The notes under the pieces: generated by a model
What the model was told of the DNA's origin: nothing
Database searches by the model: none
Seen by the model: the letters and a program-made list of their open reading frames with translations, nothing else
Assembly: GCF_000742835.1 (NCBI RefSeq)
Contig: NZ_CP008941.1
Location: forward strand, 1,975,690 to 2,039,689
Direction: 5' to 3'
DNA length: 64,000 nucleotides
From: Candidatus Paracaedibacter acanthamoebae
GTDB taxonomy: Bacteria; Pseudomonadota; Alphaproteobacteria; Paracaedibacterales; Paracaedibacteraceae
Made by a program: the position numbers and the translations under genes
In this document: in pieces, positions 45,246 to 55,146 of the stretch
Layout: each line of letters opens with the position of its first letter
Position numbering within the stretch: position 1 is the first letter of the stretch

Positions 45246-46271
45246 TTAACCTGTATCACGCATTAGTAAAACCTCGGGATCCTGATCAAATCCGTGTCCT
45301 TGCCCCCGCGTGAGCCAAGTGGTTTGCCCCAACTTAAAACCTGTTTTCATGGTAGAGGATGGTATTTCATGGCGCTTAATAGTTCCTCTTAAATCAAAAG
45401 TTCGATCTAAGCCACTATAAAATCGAATGAGAGAGCGAAATGCATCATTTCCATGCCCCCCCGGCAAATGACTTAAATACTGCCGCCAAGAAAGCCCGAC
45501 CAAATGTAAAGCGACGCCTGCAGCTTCGTCCCAACTGCGTCGTCCGAGAAGCGTACTTTGGCCTAAATGCTGATGCTGTCCTCTTCCACCAATCCGAGTC
45601 CAATCTTCTGGTGGTGCTTTACGCCATGCTCCCCTAAATTCTTCTAGACGTATTTTGACTTTAAAATAGCTTTCTAAAAGCTTTTTAAGCCCGGCTGCAT
45701 TGCGTTGCCTCTGCCAGAATAGAGGCGTAAAATGTAAAATCGAGCGAGAATGAACATTCAATGTTTCTTCAATATTAATATCAACTAATCCCGCCAAATC
45801 TAGAATGGCCTGACCCACAGATGTCTTTTCAGCAGGAACCATTTCAAGTCCCGGAAGGTGTTTTTTCTGAAAGCGATACCAAAAAGAGGCTAAACGATGA
45901 TTAAAAATATCTAAGAAATCTCGAAAGGCCGTATCTTTATGACGTAACCGTTCTGCAATCAAATCCGTGTAGGGCTGAGGCAGTGGTCCCTGTACACCAG
46001 CTATCCCCAAAAAATTTATGGTCATAATGGGAGGCCGGTCATAATACTTATTAGGGAAAATACTATGAATATCACTCGCAGGCGTTGCATAACCGATGCG
46101 CGACTGAATTTGTATAGGGTCGTCTTTGGGATTTTCTGTTTCTCCAAAGGGTTTTGATTCGGGCCGCAATGCCGCCATGATTCGAATAGACTGATAATAT
46201 TCAAATTCATATGGCTGAGCAAAAAGCTGCTCTGCTACAGTATAATCTGATCGCCGTGTAAGGGCTGCCAT
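45246..46271 (-). CDS. tssG: type VI secretion baseplate protein TssG
   Basis: 341 residues. The pattern EYYQSIRIMAALRPES, IMTINFLGIAGVQGPLP, DLIAERLRHKDTAFRDFLDIFNHRLASFWYR is diagnostic for TssG (ImpH/VasB). It pairs with TssF in the T6SS baseplate wedge. ATG 46271 is preferred over GTG 46280. It overlaps the end of tssF by 37 bases. No other T6SS gene follows on this side. Confidence 0.9.
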   Translation of the reverse strand: MAALTRRSDYTVAEQLFAQPYEFEYYQSIRIMAALRPESKPFGETENPKDDPIQIQSRIGYATPASDIHSIFPNKYYDRPPIMTINFLGIAGVQGPLPQPYTDLIAERLRHKDTAFRDFLDIFNHRLASFWYRFQKKHLPGLEMVPAEKTSVGQAILDLAGLVDINIEETLNVHSRSILHFTPLFWQRQRNAAGLKKLLESYFKVKIRLEEFRGAWRKAPPEDWTRIGGRGQHQHLGQSTLLGRRSWDEAAGVALHLVGLSWRQYLSHLPGGHGNDAFRSLIRFYSGLDRTFDLRGTIKRHEIPSSTMKTGFKLGQTTWLTRGQGHGFDQDPEVLLMRDTG

Positions 46272-48046
46272 GACATCCACTCGCCTTGTCGTTGAACACT
46301 ATTGAGCTGAAGCTGCACAAAAGAATTAATGGAGGCTTGCAAAGCAAAGAATGTCCGCAGCACCCCTGCTAGCAAGAAGGCACTTTCCCCCGTATAAGCG
46401 CGCTCATTAACTGTCAAAGTAATCTTTAATCCACTAACGAACCCTCTCCATGCTTCATGACCCATGCGTCGCGAAATGGGATGTGTTTCAATACCAACCA
46501 ACGCATCAATTTCATTATGTCGAAAATTTCCCGACATTTGTGCATACAATAATAGCGTTTCTTTTAAAGCTTTTAAAGATGTAGAGCCTGCACTAACACT
46601 GAGATGATTGACTGACAGCATCGAAATTAAGCGCCACATGCTCTCCCCATCATCAGGCGTGTAAATTTGGGTTGTCGGTTTGGTTATACAGACAATTTTG
46701 CTAATGGGTGCTTTGTCTTCTAACTGTAATAAACCGCCGGCAGGGATTTGTTCTGCTAAAAAGCGATTGGTACAAAGTGTTTGGGCGTAAATCGTCTCAG
46801 ACGGTGGTTTGCGAGGATCGAAATTTAAATCAACAAACCGTAAATAAATATCACTGCCCGGAACATCGCGGCGTTCAGAAGAAACACGTCGCTGTAACCA
46901 AAAGACTGTTGGATCATCTTGCCGCGCCTGATGATCAAATGAATAGTAAGGGTGAAACGTCACCGTCTCTGGCCTTCCATCCATACCTGACAGAACTTTT
47001 TCAATTGAATAAATCTCAGTTGTCCGTTCCCGACGCTGATCAGGGATTAACCGATACTCAAGCTTGTGATGATCTAATCGCAGTGGATCAGTTGTTTTAG
47101 GAAACAGGTTAACAATTGGGGTACATCCAAGGCGAAAATTAGATGGGCTAATTGTCATTTTTTCGACAGGCTGTCGGCTGTCGACGCCAATTAGAATTTC
47201 AATTGTTTGATCTGCCCCTTTAAAATTCAAATTATTGATATCAAAGAACAAATATTTTTTAGGGAAATGAAAATACTCATGCAATAATTGATACGCTGGT
47301 TGGGAATGATCTGGTGATGGTAGAATACTCTCATTAACCTTAAAACCCACCGGTTGAGCAGAATTTGTTGGTAAGGCGCGCGCTTTTTTATCCTGAATCA
47401 CCGTAAAAACTTGGACAGATGTTTGGGCAAAAAGGGCTTCATAAAGTAAAAAACTTAAGGCATCGTCCCCACTGATGAAAAATCGTAATGTCTCTAGATC
47501 TAAATCAGAAAAATCCAATCCTTGGCAAGAAAGTTTTAAACGCAGATACCATTGATGTTGTTGCGGTATATCAAACTGATAATCTAACGGCTGCACGAAT
47601 TCCGCTTCGTCAACAGATATCGGCCATAAAGTGACGGGATAAGCGGTTCTAAAGCGACAAGCGACACCTTCTTCGGAAAAAGACTGTACAGGTGTTTTTA
47701 CTGGAATATTAAATCCGGTGGTCAACTTACCTTTTGTTGGATCAACCACAAACTGAGCAATCGCCATACTAGGGACCGGATTGATCAAATGGGGATACAG
47801 AACTTGCAACAAGGCAGAAGCAATTTGTGGAACACGATCATCAATTTCCTGACTCAGTCGTGCCGCCATAAAGGCAAATGATTCCAATAACCGTTCTGTA
47901 TGGGGATCAGGAGACTCCACATCTGCAAGCTGTAATCGGCGAGCAATCTTGGGATGTTGAAGAGCAAACACTTGTCCAGCGTTGCGCAAATAACTTAATT
48001 CCCGATGATAATAATTCAGGAATTTATCCTGGGAAATGGAATTCAC
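46235..48046 (-). CDS. tssF: type VI secretion baseplate protein TssF
   Basis: 603 residues: LNYYHRELSYLRNAGQVFALQHPKIA, then PDPHTERLLESFAFMAARLSQEIDD and VLYPHLINPVPSMAIAQF, the strongest TssF (ImpG/VasA) signatures. The C-terminus holds GSTSLKALKETLLLYAQMSGN. The start is GTG 48046. The length is normal. It is upstream of tssG, and the next gene upstream is a transporter, so no tssE precedes it here. Confidence 0.92.
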   Translation of the reverse strand: MNSISQDKFLNYYHRELSYLRNAGQVFALQHPKIARRLQLADVESPDPHTERLLESFAFMAARLSQEIDDRVPQIASALLQVLYPHLINPVPSMAIAQFVVDPTKGKLTTGFNIPVKTPVQSFSEEGVACRFRTAYPVTLWPISVDEAEFVQPLDYQFDIPQQHQWYLRLKLSCQGLDFSDLDLETLRFFISGDDALSFLLYEALFAQTSVQVFTVIQDKKARALPTNSAQPVGFKVNESILPSPDHSQPAYQLLHEYFHFPKKYLFFDINNLNFKGADQTIEILIGVDSRQPVEKMTISPSNFRLGCTPIVNLFPKTTDPLRLDHHKLEYRLIPDQRRERTTEIYSIEKVLSGMDGRPETVTFHPYYSFDHQARQDDPTVFWLQRRVSSERRDVPGSDIYLRFVDLNFDPRKPPSETIYAQTLCTNRFLAEQIPAGGLLQLEDKAPISKIVCITKPTTQIYTPDDGESMWRLISMLSVNHLSVSAGSTSLKALKETLLLYAQMSGNFRHNEIDALVGIETHPISRRMGHEAWRGFVSGLKITLTVNERAYTGESAFLLAGVLRTFFALQASINSFVQLQLNSVQRQGEWMSWQPLHGDQIIL

Positions 48047-48150
48047 CCTAATTCATCACCTTAAATGTCTCTATATAAAATTTAGCATTAATTCGATTAA
48101 TGTCCAAGGACTTGCATTATAAGAATTTAACCGGCAGTGATTGTTCATTA

Positions 48151-48176
48151 AAAAACCCCGCTTTGACGGGGTTTTT
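48151..48176 (-). terminator. bidirectional terminator after the MFS gene
   Basis: AAAAACCCCG and CGGGGTTTTT form a perfect stem around CTTTGA. Located 20 bases past the stop of the MFS gene on the minus strand, it separates that gene from tssF. Confidence 0.88.
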
Positions 48177-48195
48177 AACACAACCAATGCTCTCA

Positions 48196-49491
48196 TTAGG
48201 CGGCGGCCTTAAAGTCGTTAAGGTCCGTTGCCCCATCTTTTTGCTGGTTCTTGATGGAACGCAGAACAATAAGGGCGATCACCGCCCCAAAAGTTAAATA
48301 AAAGGCGGGCACCATATTGCTGCCAGTTTTGTCAATCAGAAATGTAACAAGCATAGGAGCAGTACCGCCAAACAACGGACCACTAATATTTGTTGTAATT
48401 GTTACGGCAGAAAAACGAACTGCTGTCGGATAAGCTTCAACCATGAGAGCTGGGAGGGGACCAAAATACCCGCCAACAGCAATGGACAACAACATTTGCG
48501 CACCTAAAATCACCCATGGATCCTGAGTATTGTTGACAATGCTTAGCAGCGGAATTGTCCCAATAACAAACAAAAATGCAGCTCCCCCCAAAACGGCTTT
48601 GCGTCCAATCTTGTCAGACAGCCAAGCCGAAATAACTGTAAAAATACTCACAACTACCAAGCTCGCCGTATTAATGGCAAGCGCCATTCCTTGAGACAAT
48701 CCTAACTGAGTACTTAAATGAGTTGCCATGTAGACTAAAAGAATATAGAAGCTCAAGTCATGCAACATAACGGCCATAACAACTTTCACCAATGTACGAC
48801 CATGCGAGGCAAAAACTTCTCTAATTGGATTCTTTTTTAACTCACCTGCTTCCTGCGCAATAATGTATTCAGGAGACTCAGGAATATTGCGACGGATATA
48901 AAAACCAACAAAACAAATTAAAATACCGACAATAAATGGAGCGCGCCATCCCCAACTCATTAATTCGGGCTCGGAAAAAATATAATTTGCAAGGGCCGCG
49001 GCACCAGAACCTACTAAAATCCCAAGTAAGCAGCTGGTAACGGCAAAACTACCGATAAGACCTCGTTGACTGGGGTCTGTATGTTCCGTTGTAAAGGTGA
49101 TAGACCCCCCATAATTTCCCCCCATTGAAATACCTTGCAGCATACGAATTGCCATCAATAGGATAGGAGCCCAAATCCCAATTTCCGCATAGGTGGGTAA
49201 AACGCCGATTAATGCCGTGGGGACAGCCATCAAGAGAATGGACCATACCATCGCCTTTTTACGACCCATCCGATCGCCAATATGACCAAAAATCATGCCA
49301 CCGAGGGGACGAATTAAATATCCTGCTGCAAAAGCCCCAAAAGCAGCGATTAATTCAACAGATTTGTTCTCTGAAGGAAAGAATAATTTTCCAATAATGG
49401 GAGCAAAATAACCGAATAGAGCGAAATCGTACCACTCAAACAAATTACCAATCAAACTTGCAGTTACGGTTTTAAACAAAGACCTTTTCAT
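48196..49491 (-). CDS. MHS-family MFS transporter, ProP-like
   Basis: 431 residues with 12 predicted helices: IGNLFEWYDFALFGYFAP, RPLGGMIFGHIGDRMGRKKA, and the second-half loop WLSDKIGRKAVL. These mark the metabolite:H+ symporter family that includes the proline/betaine carrier ProP. Intracellular alphaproteobacteria often keep several such carriers. The substrate is not readable from sequence. It ends before a strong terminator. Confidence 0.85.
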   Translation of the reverse strand: MKRSLFKTVTASLIGNLFEWYDFALFGYFAPIIGKLFFPSENKSVELIAAFGAFAAGYLIRPLGGMIFGHIGDRMGRKKAMVWSILLMAVPTALIGVLPTYAEIGIWAPILLMAIRMLQGISMGGNYGGSITFTTEHTDPSQRGLIGSFAVTSCLLGILVGSGAAALANYIFSEPELMSWGWRAPFIVGILICFVGFYIRRNIPESPEYIIAQEAGELKKNPIREVFASHGRTLVKVVMAVMLHDLSFYILLVYMATHLSTQLGLSQGMALAINTASLVVVSIFTVISAWLSDKIGRKAVLGGAAFLFVIGTIPLLSIVNNTQDPWVILGAQMLLSIAVGGYFGPLPALMVEAYPTAVRFSAVTITTNISGPLFGGTAPMLVTFLIDKTGSNMVPAFYLTFGAVIALIVLRSIKNQQKDGATDLNDFKAAA

Positions 49492-49666
49492 AACGTCAAC
49501 TGTCCCCTTTTTAATCTCTCCTTTTAAGCATAGTTTATATTGATAGAAAATCTCAATACTTTTGCAATAAACAATTATTAAAAAGCTTAAAGCACTAATC
49601 TTTTACGCTTCACAACATTTATGAAAAAACAGTAGATAACCTAAGAAAATAGGTACTTTTAACCAT

Positions 49667-49699
49667 AAAAAAAAAGGGGCTCATTTTAATGGGCCCCTT
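49667..49699 (-). terminator. rho-independent terminator of the ATP/ADP translocase gene
   Basis: GGGGC (49676-49680) pairs with GCCCC (49693-49697), with further CAT/ATG pairing inside, followed on the minus strand by nine T. Lies 25 bases after the stop. Confidence 0.88.
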
Positions 49700-49723
49700 A
49701 ATTTAAGTCATTAACTATTACGT

Positions 49724-51277
49724 TTATGCTTTAGCTTTTGCTTCGGCTTCACGTTGTTCTGTCAAGGCGCGGAAACGCTTAGACAAAGAAAGAACAGAGG
49801 CCAACCACAGACCAACCACAATAATTGTAATAATCGCTAGAATGTGGGATAAGCTTGCCAAGGTTTGACCAGCAAACGCACTAAGCAAGACAGCTTGAAT
49901 TGTTGCACCACCGGATTTACCCGCCCGTCCACCAATAACATCAACAGCTGCTTTACCTTTAACTTTAAGTTCTTGATCCAACGGAATGTAAGCCATTTCC
50001 TTTGTTGGGTCAAACAAGGAGTATTTTGTTGCTTTAGACAAAACGTTCTGGACGAAGCCTGTCATCACGGCAACCATCACCATTGTTGTTCCGGCAATAG
50101 CATATTCTGGATTACCGATGCTTTCGGAATACATAATAACACCAAAGAAAATCAAGCTTGTAATTAAGATCATGATTGGCGTAATCATGGCAGCGGATAG
50201 CCAACTAAAGCGACGCAGAATATTGTTACCTGCAATCATCAAAAGAACTGTGATACAACCGGTTACCGCTGAGAATTGTCCCATGAATGCATTGTAGGCA
50301 TTATTGTCGCCATGGAATGCAATCTTAACTTGTCCTTTCCAAACGCCTTCAACGATGTTAATAGAGACGCCATAAGCCAGAACGATCATCGCAATCATCC
50401 CTAAGTAGGGAGAGCGAACGAGATACATAAAACTTTCAGACAAAGATAGTTTAGGCTTATCTTTTTTCTTACTTCCAGTGCTAGCAACCTCACCATCATA
50501 ATAGCGCTTGTCCGTCAAAACAGCCTTGTTCATCCAAGCATAGATTGCGACCACAAGCAAACCAGAGATGACAACAAAACCCATCAAATAGTTCAAAGTC
50601 CAACCCCATGGATCAACACCTTCGGGAAGATTACCACGGTTTTTAGAGAACATATACACAACGGAGCCCGAAAGAATCAAACCGAAGTTTCCGATCAAAC
50701 CAAACATCCCATAAAAACGCTTTGCTTCCGCTACCCGCGTAATTTCGTTAGCAAATTGCCAGAAAAGCAAGGAAATAACAGCACTACCCCATAATTCCGA
50801 CAGAACATAGAACAAGCTATAGCTCCAGTTACCAATGACCGGAACAAACCAAGCGATATTCGGATAGTCAGCCTTCATCGCAGCAATTGCGGCTTCACTC
50901 ATATGGAAGGATTCACGATTGGGGTAAATAAATAACGCGAATGCGCCAAAAAATACCAGAAATGGTATTAAGGCTGCATAGAAAAGACCTTGACGGCTTA
51001 AGACGTTGGACATTTTTGCATAAGCAATCATGAACAAAATTGCCGCCGGCGTGGTCCCGAACAACTTAATAAAGGCCAATGCCTCTGCACCGGATCCCGG
51101 GGCGTTAACAACTAGAGCGTCCTTCGTATCGCGTAACACGGTATAGTTAAACAAGATACAGAACATCATGAGTCCCATTGGAAGGAACTTTTTGATTTCA
51201 TAATTGTGAATCGGCCAGAGAATGGCGCGTAAGCCGGTAAACTCTGGTTTTTTCACAGCTTCATTCGCTTGTGACAT
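49724..51277 (-). CDS. tlc: ATP/ADP translocase (nucleotide transport protein Tlc)
   Basis: 517 residues with 11 to 12 helices. WPIHNYEIKKFLPMGLMMF and NYTVLRDTKDALVVNAPGSGAEALAFIKL at the N-terminus and YSLFDPTKEMAYIPLDQELK near residue 430 are the defining NTT blocks of Rickettsia, Chlamydia and plastids. The protein swaps bacterial ADP for host ATP across the inner membrane. AAAGGAT precedes the ATG at 51277. The last 15 residues are a charged Glu/Lys/Ala tail. The gene implies life inside a host cell. Some family members carry other nucleotides, so strict ATP/ADP exchange is likely, not certain. Confidence 0.95.
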   Translation of the reverse strand: MSQANEAVKKPEFTGLRAILWPIHNYEIKKFLPMGLMMFCILFNYTVLRDTKDALVVNAPGSGAEALAFIKLFGTTPAAILFMIAYAKMSNVLSRQGLFYAALIPFLVFFGAFALFIYPNRESFHMSEAAIAAMKADYPNIAWFVPVIGNWSYSLFYVLSELWGSAVISLLFWQFANEITRVAEAKRFYGMFGLIGNFGLILSGSVVYMFSKNRGNLPEGVDPWGWTLNYLMGFVVISGLLVVAIYAWMNKAVLTDKRYYDGEVASTGSKKKDKPKLSLSESFMYLVRSPYLGMIAMIVLAYGVSINIVEGVWKGQVKIAFHGDNNAYNAFMGQFSAVTGCITVLLMIAGNNILRRFSWLSAAMITPIMILITSLIFFGVIMYSESIGNPEYAIAGTTMVMVAVMTGFVQNVLSKATKYSLFDPTKEMAYIPLDQELKVKGKAAVDVIGGRAGKSGGATIQAVLLSAFAGQTLASLSHILAIITIIVVGLWLASVLSLSKRFRALTEQREAEAKAKA

Positions 51278-51522
51278 GCTATCATCCTTTTATTGATCAA
51301 CAACGCATTAACGCTCCCCTTAGGAAGGTGTCTGCCAAGATACATAATTATTATTGTTGAATAATGTATGCTTGTATAGAGCCATTATTGCTTTGTTAAC
51401 TTATGTATTGTACAAATAGAAATGCAGAAAAGGCCCTGAAGAACACTCCAAAGGCATCTATCCAACTTTTCTTTTCACAGCGTGAATATAGTGTCAATTT
51501 AAGAACTTAGTCAACAAAAAAG

Positions 51523-52830
51523 TTAATACTCAGAGAAAACTTCTTCGTTTTGTTTTCTTACCGATTTAAACAATCCGATTGCAAATAAATGACACCCATG
51601 AATCATAACCAAACTGAAATAAGTATACCGAGGAGTCCCCGCCATTGACATGAACAAGAGTATCCCAATAAACAACAATGCCATTGAGGTAAAACAAAAA
51701 ATTATAGGGGCAAGCTTTGACCGTCGCCAATAGACAACAGAAGCAACAAAATAGATAACACCCAACAAAATAACCAAAAATTGACTAACAAAGGCATAGC
51801 CCATCAGGTCGATAATTCCTTTAACAATTGAAAAGGCTTTTGTTTCTGGGTCAATTATCTGGGGCAGAAGCCTATCAACATGGGTATAGCCCACTCGATC
51901 AATTAAGCAATGAGAGAAATTCATCCACCGGTGTTTTAGATAATAAAATGGGTGGCACCTCACTACTGAAAACCAATGATCCCAAAGTTGTTGCTGTTCT
52001 AAAGGGTCTGTATTTTTTTTGAGAATAGCGTCTGCGGGAAATACATAGGGATCCACAACATTTTCTTGGAATTGGTTTTTCAACTTTTCAAATGAAAAAT
52101 GTGGCGTCTTATTAATATCAAGAATTAAATCCTGATCCATAGATTTTGAAATAGCAGCCAAATCAAACAGCTTAACATACTGCCATGAATTACTTTGCTG
52201 TGCCTTAGGAACAAGAACTGCATTAATACCAACAACACTAGCGTAAACGGCAAGAGTTGTAAAAATACTTACTGTAAGCCGTTGTAACGGTGGTCGAGAT
52301 TTTACTAACAACCATCCAAACCATATGGATAAAATAGGCAAAATAAATTGAGCTTGATATTTAACAGCAGTTCCATAAATCAATCCGACAAAAATTAAAA
52401 GAGCAGCAGGTAAAGAAATCTGCTTGTCCCTAAGGCTATAATTAGCCAGGGCCGCCGCTATGGCAAAAAAGCTAAAAGTAAATCCATTATCCTTTTGAAT
52501 CTGAATAGAAAACAATAGGACTTGGGGCCACCAAGGAAGGAAAAATATAAAAAGCAATAACGCAGGTGATTTTTTGAAATCCAAGAAAGTTTCAGCAGCT
52601 TGCCAAATAAAATATAGACCTAAATAAAACAACCCAATTTGTAAAAGATACATCGACCCATAGCCAGGGCATATTTTATCAAAATAACGCCAAGCAAAAG
52701 ACATCATGGCCGGATGATGGTCATTATAAATTCCTAAAAGTGCTTGTTGATATTGCCCCATACTATCGGGGTTAATAAATCCTGGCCAAAATAGAGCTAG
52801 ATTTAAAAAAAATAAACCACCGAAAATCAC
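51523..52830 (-). CDS. polytopic membrane protein, GT-C glycosyltransferase-like
   Basis: 435 residues with about ten membrane helices. The N-terminal NLALFWPGFINPDSMGQYQQALLGIYNDHHP resembles the first loop of GT-C enzymes, with Asp and the DHHP stretch as candidates for lipid-linked sugar binding. SMAGTPRYTYFSL near the C-terminus also fits this fold. The start is GTG 52830, with no clear ribosome binding site; the N-terminus may be incomplete. It may add sugars to cell-envelope lipids. No partner gene adjoins it. Confidence 0.6.
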   Translation of the reverse strand: MIFGGLFFLNLALFWPGFINPDSMGQYQQALLGIYNDHHPAMMSFAWRYFDKICPGYGSMYLLQIGLFYLGLYFIWQAAETFLDFKKSPALLLFIFFLPWWPQVLLFSIQIQKDNGFTFSFFAIAAALANYSLRDKQISLPAALLIFVGLIYGTAVKYQAQFILPILSIWFGWLLVKSRPPLQRLTVSIFTTLAVYASVVGINAVLVPKAQQSNSWQYVKLFDLAAISKSMDQDLILDINKTPHFSFEKLKNQFQENVVDPYVFPADAILKKNTDPLEQQQLWDHWFSVVRCHPFYYLKHRWMNFSHCLIDRVGYTHVDRLLPQIIDPETKAFSIVKGIIDLMGYAFVSQFLVILLGVIYFVASVVYWRRSKLAPIIFCFTSMALLFIGILLFMSMAGTPRYTYFSLVMIHGCHLFAIGLFKSVRKQNEEVFSEY

Positions 52831-52877
52831 ATATCTATAAGTGTAAAAAAAGTCATATCACGTTAAAATTTAATTTA

Positions 52878-52912
52878 AATATATGACCTAAAGCTGTCAT
52901 ATATTTTTTTTT
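52878..52912 (+). terminator. perfect inverted repeat with T tract
   Basis: AATATATGAC and GTCATATATT form a 10-bp stem with an 8-base loop, followed on the plus strand by a T run to 52912. No plus-strand gene ends here, so it may instead act for ruvB on the minus strand, where the tail is only TTAAATT. ATATCACG nearby repeats part of the arm. Confidence 0.45.
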
Positions 52913-52995
52913 ATCACAACTGGATTTTATCTTTAGCAGTGAACCTTGTTCGTAAAGATAGCTTTATCTACAATTTTTTAAGTAAGAGGGAAATT

Positions 52996-53982
52996 TTACA
53001 GTAAATTTAGATGTTCATAGGCTAATTCAGTTAAAACTCGGCCGCGCGACGTCCGTTGTACTAAACCACACTGAATCAAATAGGGTTCGATAACCTCTTC
53101 CAATGTATCTTTTTGCTCCGAAAGGGCTGCCGCCAATGTTTCAACACCCGCTGGCCCGCCTTTGTAATAATCGGCTAGATATTGCAAATAACGACGGTCT
53201 TGAGCATCCAACCCTAACGGGTCCACCCCTAACCGATTTAAAGCGGTGCGTGTGAGTTCTAAAAGGATTTCCTTGTCTTCTGACACTGCCGCAAAATCGC
53301 GCACCCGCCGAATCAATCGGCCAGCAATACGAGGAGTTCCGCGAGATCTGGCCGCAATCTCACCAGCTGCTTTTTCAGCAATCTCACAGCCAAGCAATAA
53401 AGCACTCCGCATAATAATTTTCTTTAGTTCATCAACCGTATAAAATTGTAACCGCAGAGGAATTCCAAATCTTTCTCGCAATGGCTGCGTCAACAGTCCC
53501 GATCGTGTTGTTGCACCAATAAGGGTGAAGGGTGGTAAATCAATCTGGATCGACCGCGCAGACGGGCCTTCCCCAATCATTAAATCAAGTTTAAAATCTT
53601 CCATCGCCGGATAAAGAACCTCTTCGACAGCGGGATTGAGACGATGAATTTCATCGATAAATAAAACATCATGGGGCTGAAGATTTGTTAGAATGGCGGC
53701 CAAATCCCCAGCTCGTGCAATAATTGGACCCGACGTTGAACGAAAATTGACACCCATTTCTTTCGCAATAATCTGAGCCAACGTTGTTTTACCCAATCCA
53801 GGCGGGCCATACAGTAGAACATGATCAAGAGCTTCATTACGAGATTTGGCAGCATCAATAAAAATTTTTAGATTTTGCCGGACATCCTCTTGCCCAGTAA
53901 AATCAGTTAGCTTTTCAGGGCGTAAGGAGTGATTGAGTGAATCTTCCCCCATTTCATCCGGAGCAATTATCCTTTCTTCCAT
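52996..53982 (-). CDS. ruvB: Holliday junction branch migration ATPase RuvB
   Basis: 328 residues: [19 protein letters not shown], Walker [10 protein letters not shown], Walker [15 protein letters not shown], sensor [18 protein letters not shown], and the winged-helix end [12 protein letters not shown]. It drives branch migration with RuvA. The start ATG shares a base with the ruvA stop. No ruvC is found directly upstream; lptE takes that place. Confidence 0.97.
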   Translation of the reverse strand: MEERIIAPDEMGEDSLNHSLRPEKLTDFTGQEDVRQNLKIFIDAAKSRNEALDHVLLYGPPGLGKTTLAQIIAKEMGVNFRSTSGPIIARAGDLAAILTNLQPHDVLFIDEIHRLNPAVEEVLYPAMEDFKLDLMIGEGPSARSIQIDLPPFTLIGATTRSGLLTQPLRERFGIPLRLQFYTVDELKKIIMRSALLLGCEIAEKAAGEIAARSRGTPRIAGRLIRRVRDFAAVSEDKEILLELTRTALNRLGVDPLGLDAQDRRYLQYLADYYKGGPAGVETLAAALSEQKDTLEEVIEPYLIQCGLVQRTSRGRVLTELAYEHLNLL

Positions 53983-54599
53983 TAGGCAGCTCCATTAATT
54001 TTGGCAGCTAAAAAGCCTAAGGCGCGACGAATTAAGACCGCTGTCGGGGAGGTTACGCCTTCTTCTTCAATGGCTCTCGCAACAGCTGGCGCCGCCTCAG
54101 CCCTTTTATACCCGAGGTTTTCCAGCGCTGATAAGACATCACTGGCATTACTAGAACTGCTAACATTAAGGTCGATTGATGATGTTACAATTTCAACACC
54201 CTTGACCTTGTCTTTAAGCTCGGTTATCAAGCGAGAGGCAAGTTTAGGACCAACCCCATCAGCTTGGCAAATTAAGACTTTATCACCAGTCTGAATGGCT
54301 CGGATTAAGTCATCTGGGGTGAGAGCTGATAAAAGAGCTAACGCAACTCGGGCGCCCACGCCTTGAACAGTAATCAACTTATTAAACCATTCTTGTTCAT
54401 AGGGAGTCGCAAACCCATACAAAATTGGTTGTTCTTGCCGGACCAACATTTCTGTATGCAGGGCAATAGCCTCCCCTTGGGAGGGTAACTGAACCATGGT
54501 TTTATGAGAGACAAAAAGGCGATAGCAAATACCCTGGACATCAAGGATAACCCAATCCAGTCCGGTTGAATCAACCAATCCTTTGAGTTTTGCTATCAT
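53982..54599 (-). CDS. ruvA: Holliday junction binding protein RuvA
   Basis: 205 residues: [24 protein letters not shown], then the HhH region [22 protein letters not shown] and [21 protein letters not shown], and a C-terminal UBA-like domain. It overlaps lptE by ATGA, so it is coupled to the leuS-lptE transcript. Confidence 0.96.
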   Translation of the reverse strand: MIAKLKGLVDSTGLDWVILDVQGICYRLFVSHKTMVQLPSQGEAIALHTEMLVRQEQPILYGFATPYEQEWFNKLITVQGVGARVALALLSALTPDDLIRAIQTGDKVLICQADGVGPKLASRLITELKDKVKGVEIVTSSIDLNVSSSSNASDVLSALENLGYKRAEAAPAVARAIEEEGVTSPTAVLIRRALGFLAAKINGAA

Positions 54600-55108
54600 T
54601 GTGGATTCTGTCCCTGAGTTCTAAGCAAACGATTAACATCTCGCGCCACCTCTTCGGCTAATGAAATGGCAAGTCGGCTTTCAGCCGCTTTATCAGCGTT
54701 ACAAGTAATAAATTCATCGGTCGCCACAACGGGATAGGATGTGGTAATTTCGTTCGTATACCTACCATAATCTTTACCATCTTGTTTAAGCTCATACGCA
54801 GCCGATACTATAATCTGGCTACGGGTAATGGTCGCGTCCTGAGCATAGCTTGCCGCAGACTTTGTTTCTGCCAAACTGATATTAAGCTTATAATCGTGGT
54901 TATTGAAACGTGGCATGATTGCCAATTGTTTTTCCAGTTCACGACGGAATTTATAAGCTGTGTAGCCATCTCCCTTGACAGTAATACAAATGGCTTGGGT
55001 TTGGGATTTATCGCCACAATACATAGGGGTAAAGCCGCAACTTGATAATAAAAGTGTTAAGGAAAGCAGCGCTATAGGTTGTAATAACAAAATCCCTTTG
55101 TACCTCAT
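54596..55108 (-). CDS. lptE: LPS-assembly lipoprotein LptE
   Basis: 170 residues from ATG 55108. The lipobox LLSSC with GFTPMY behind it is the alphaproteobacterial LptE pattern, then KFRRELEKQLAI and a Lys/Glu-rich C-terminus ending RLLRTQGQ. LptE plugs the LptD barrel in the outer membrane. A GTG at 55147 would add 13 residues before the signal peptide and is less likely. In many alphaproteobacteria holA follows; here ruvA does. Confidence 0.85.
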   Translation of the reverse strand: MRYKGILLLQPIALLSLTLLLSSCGFTPMYCGDKSQTQAICITVKGDGYTAYKFRRELEKQLAIMPRFNNHDYKLNISLAETKSAASYAQDATITRSQIIVSAAYELKQDGKDYGRYTNEITTSYPVVATDEFITCNADKAAESRLAISLAEEVARDVNRLLRTQGQNPQ

Positions 55109-55146
55109 GTTAATCCATGCCCCCTTATTCCTTAAATTAGTTACCA

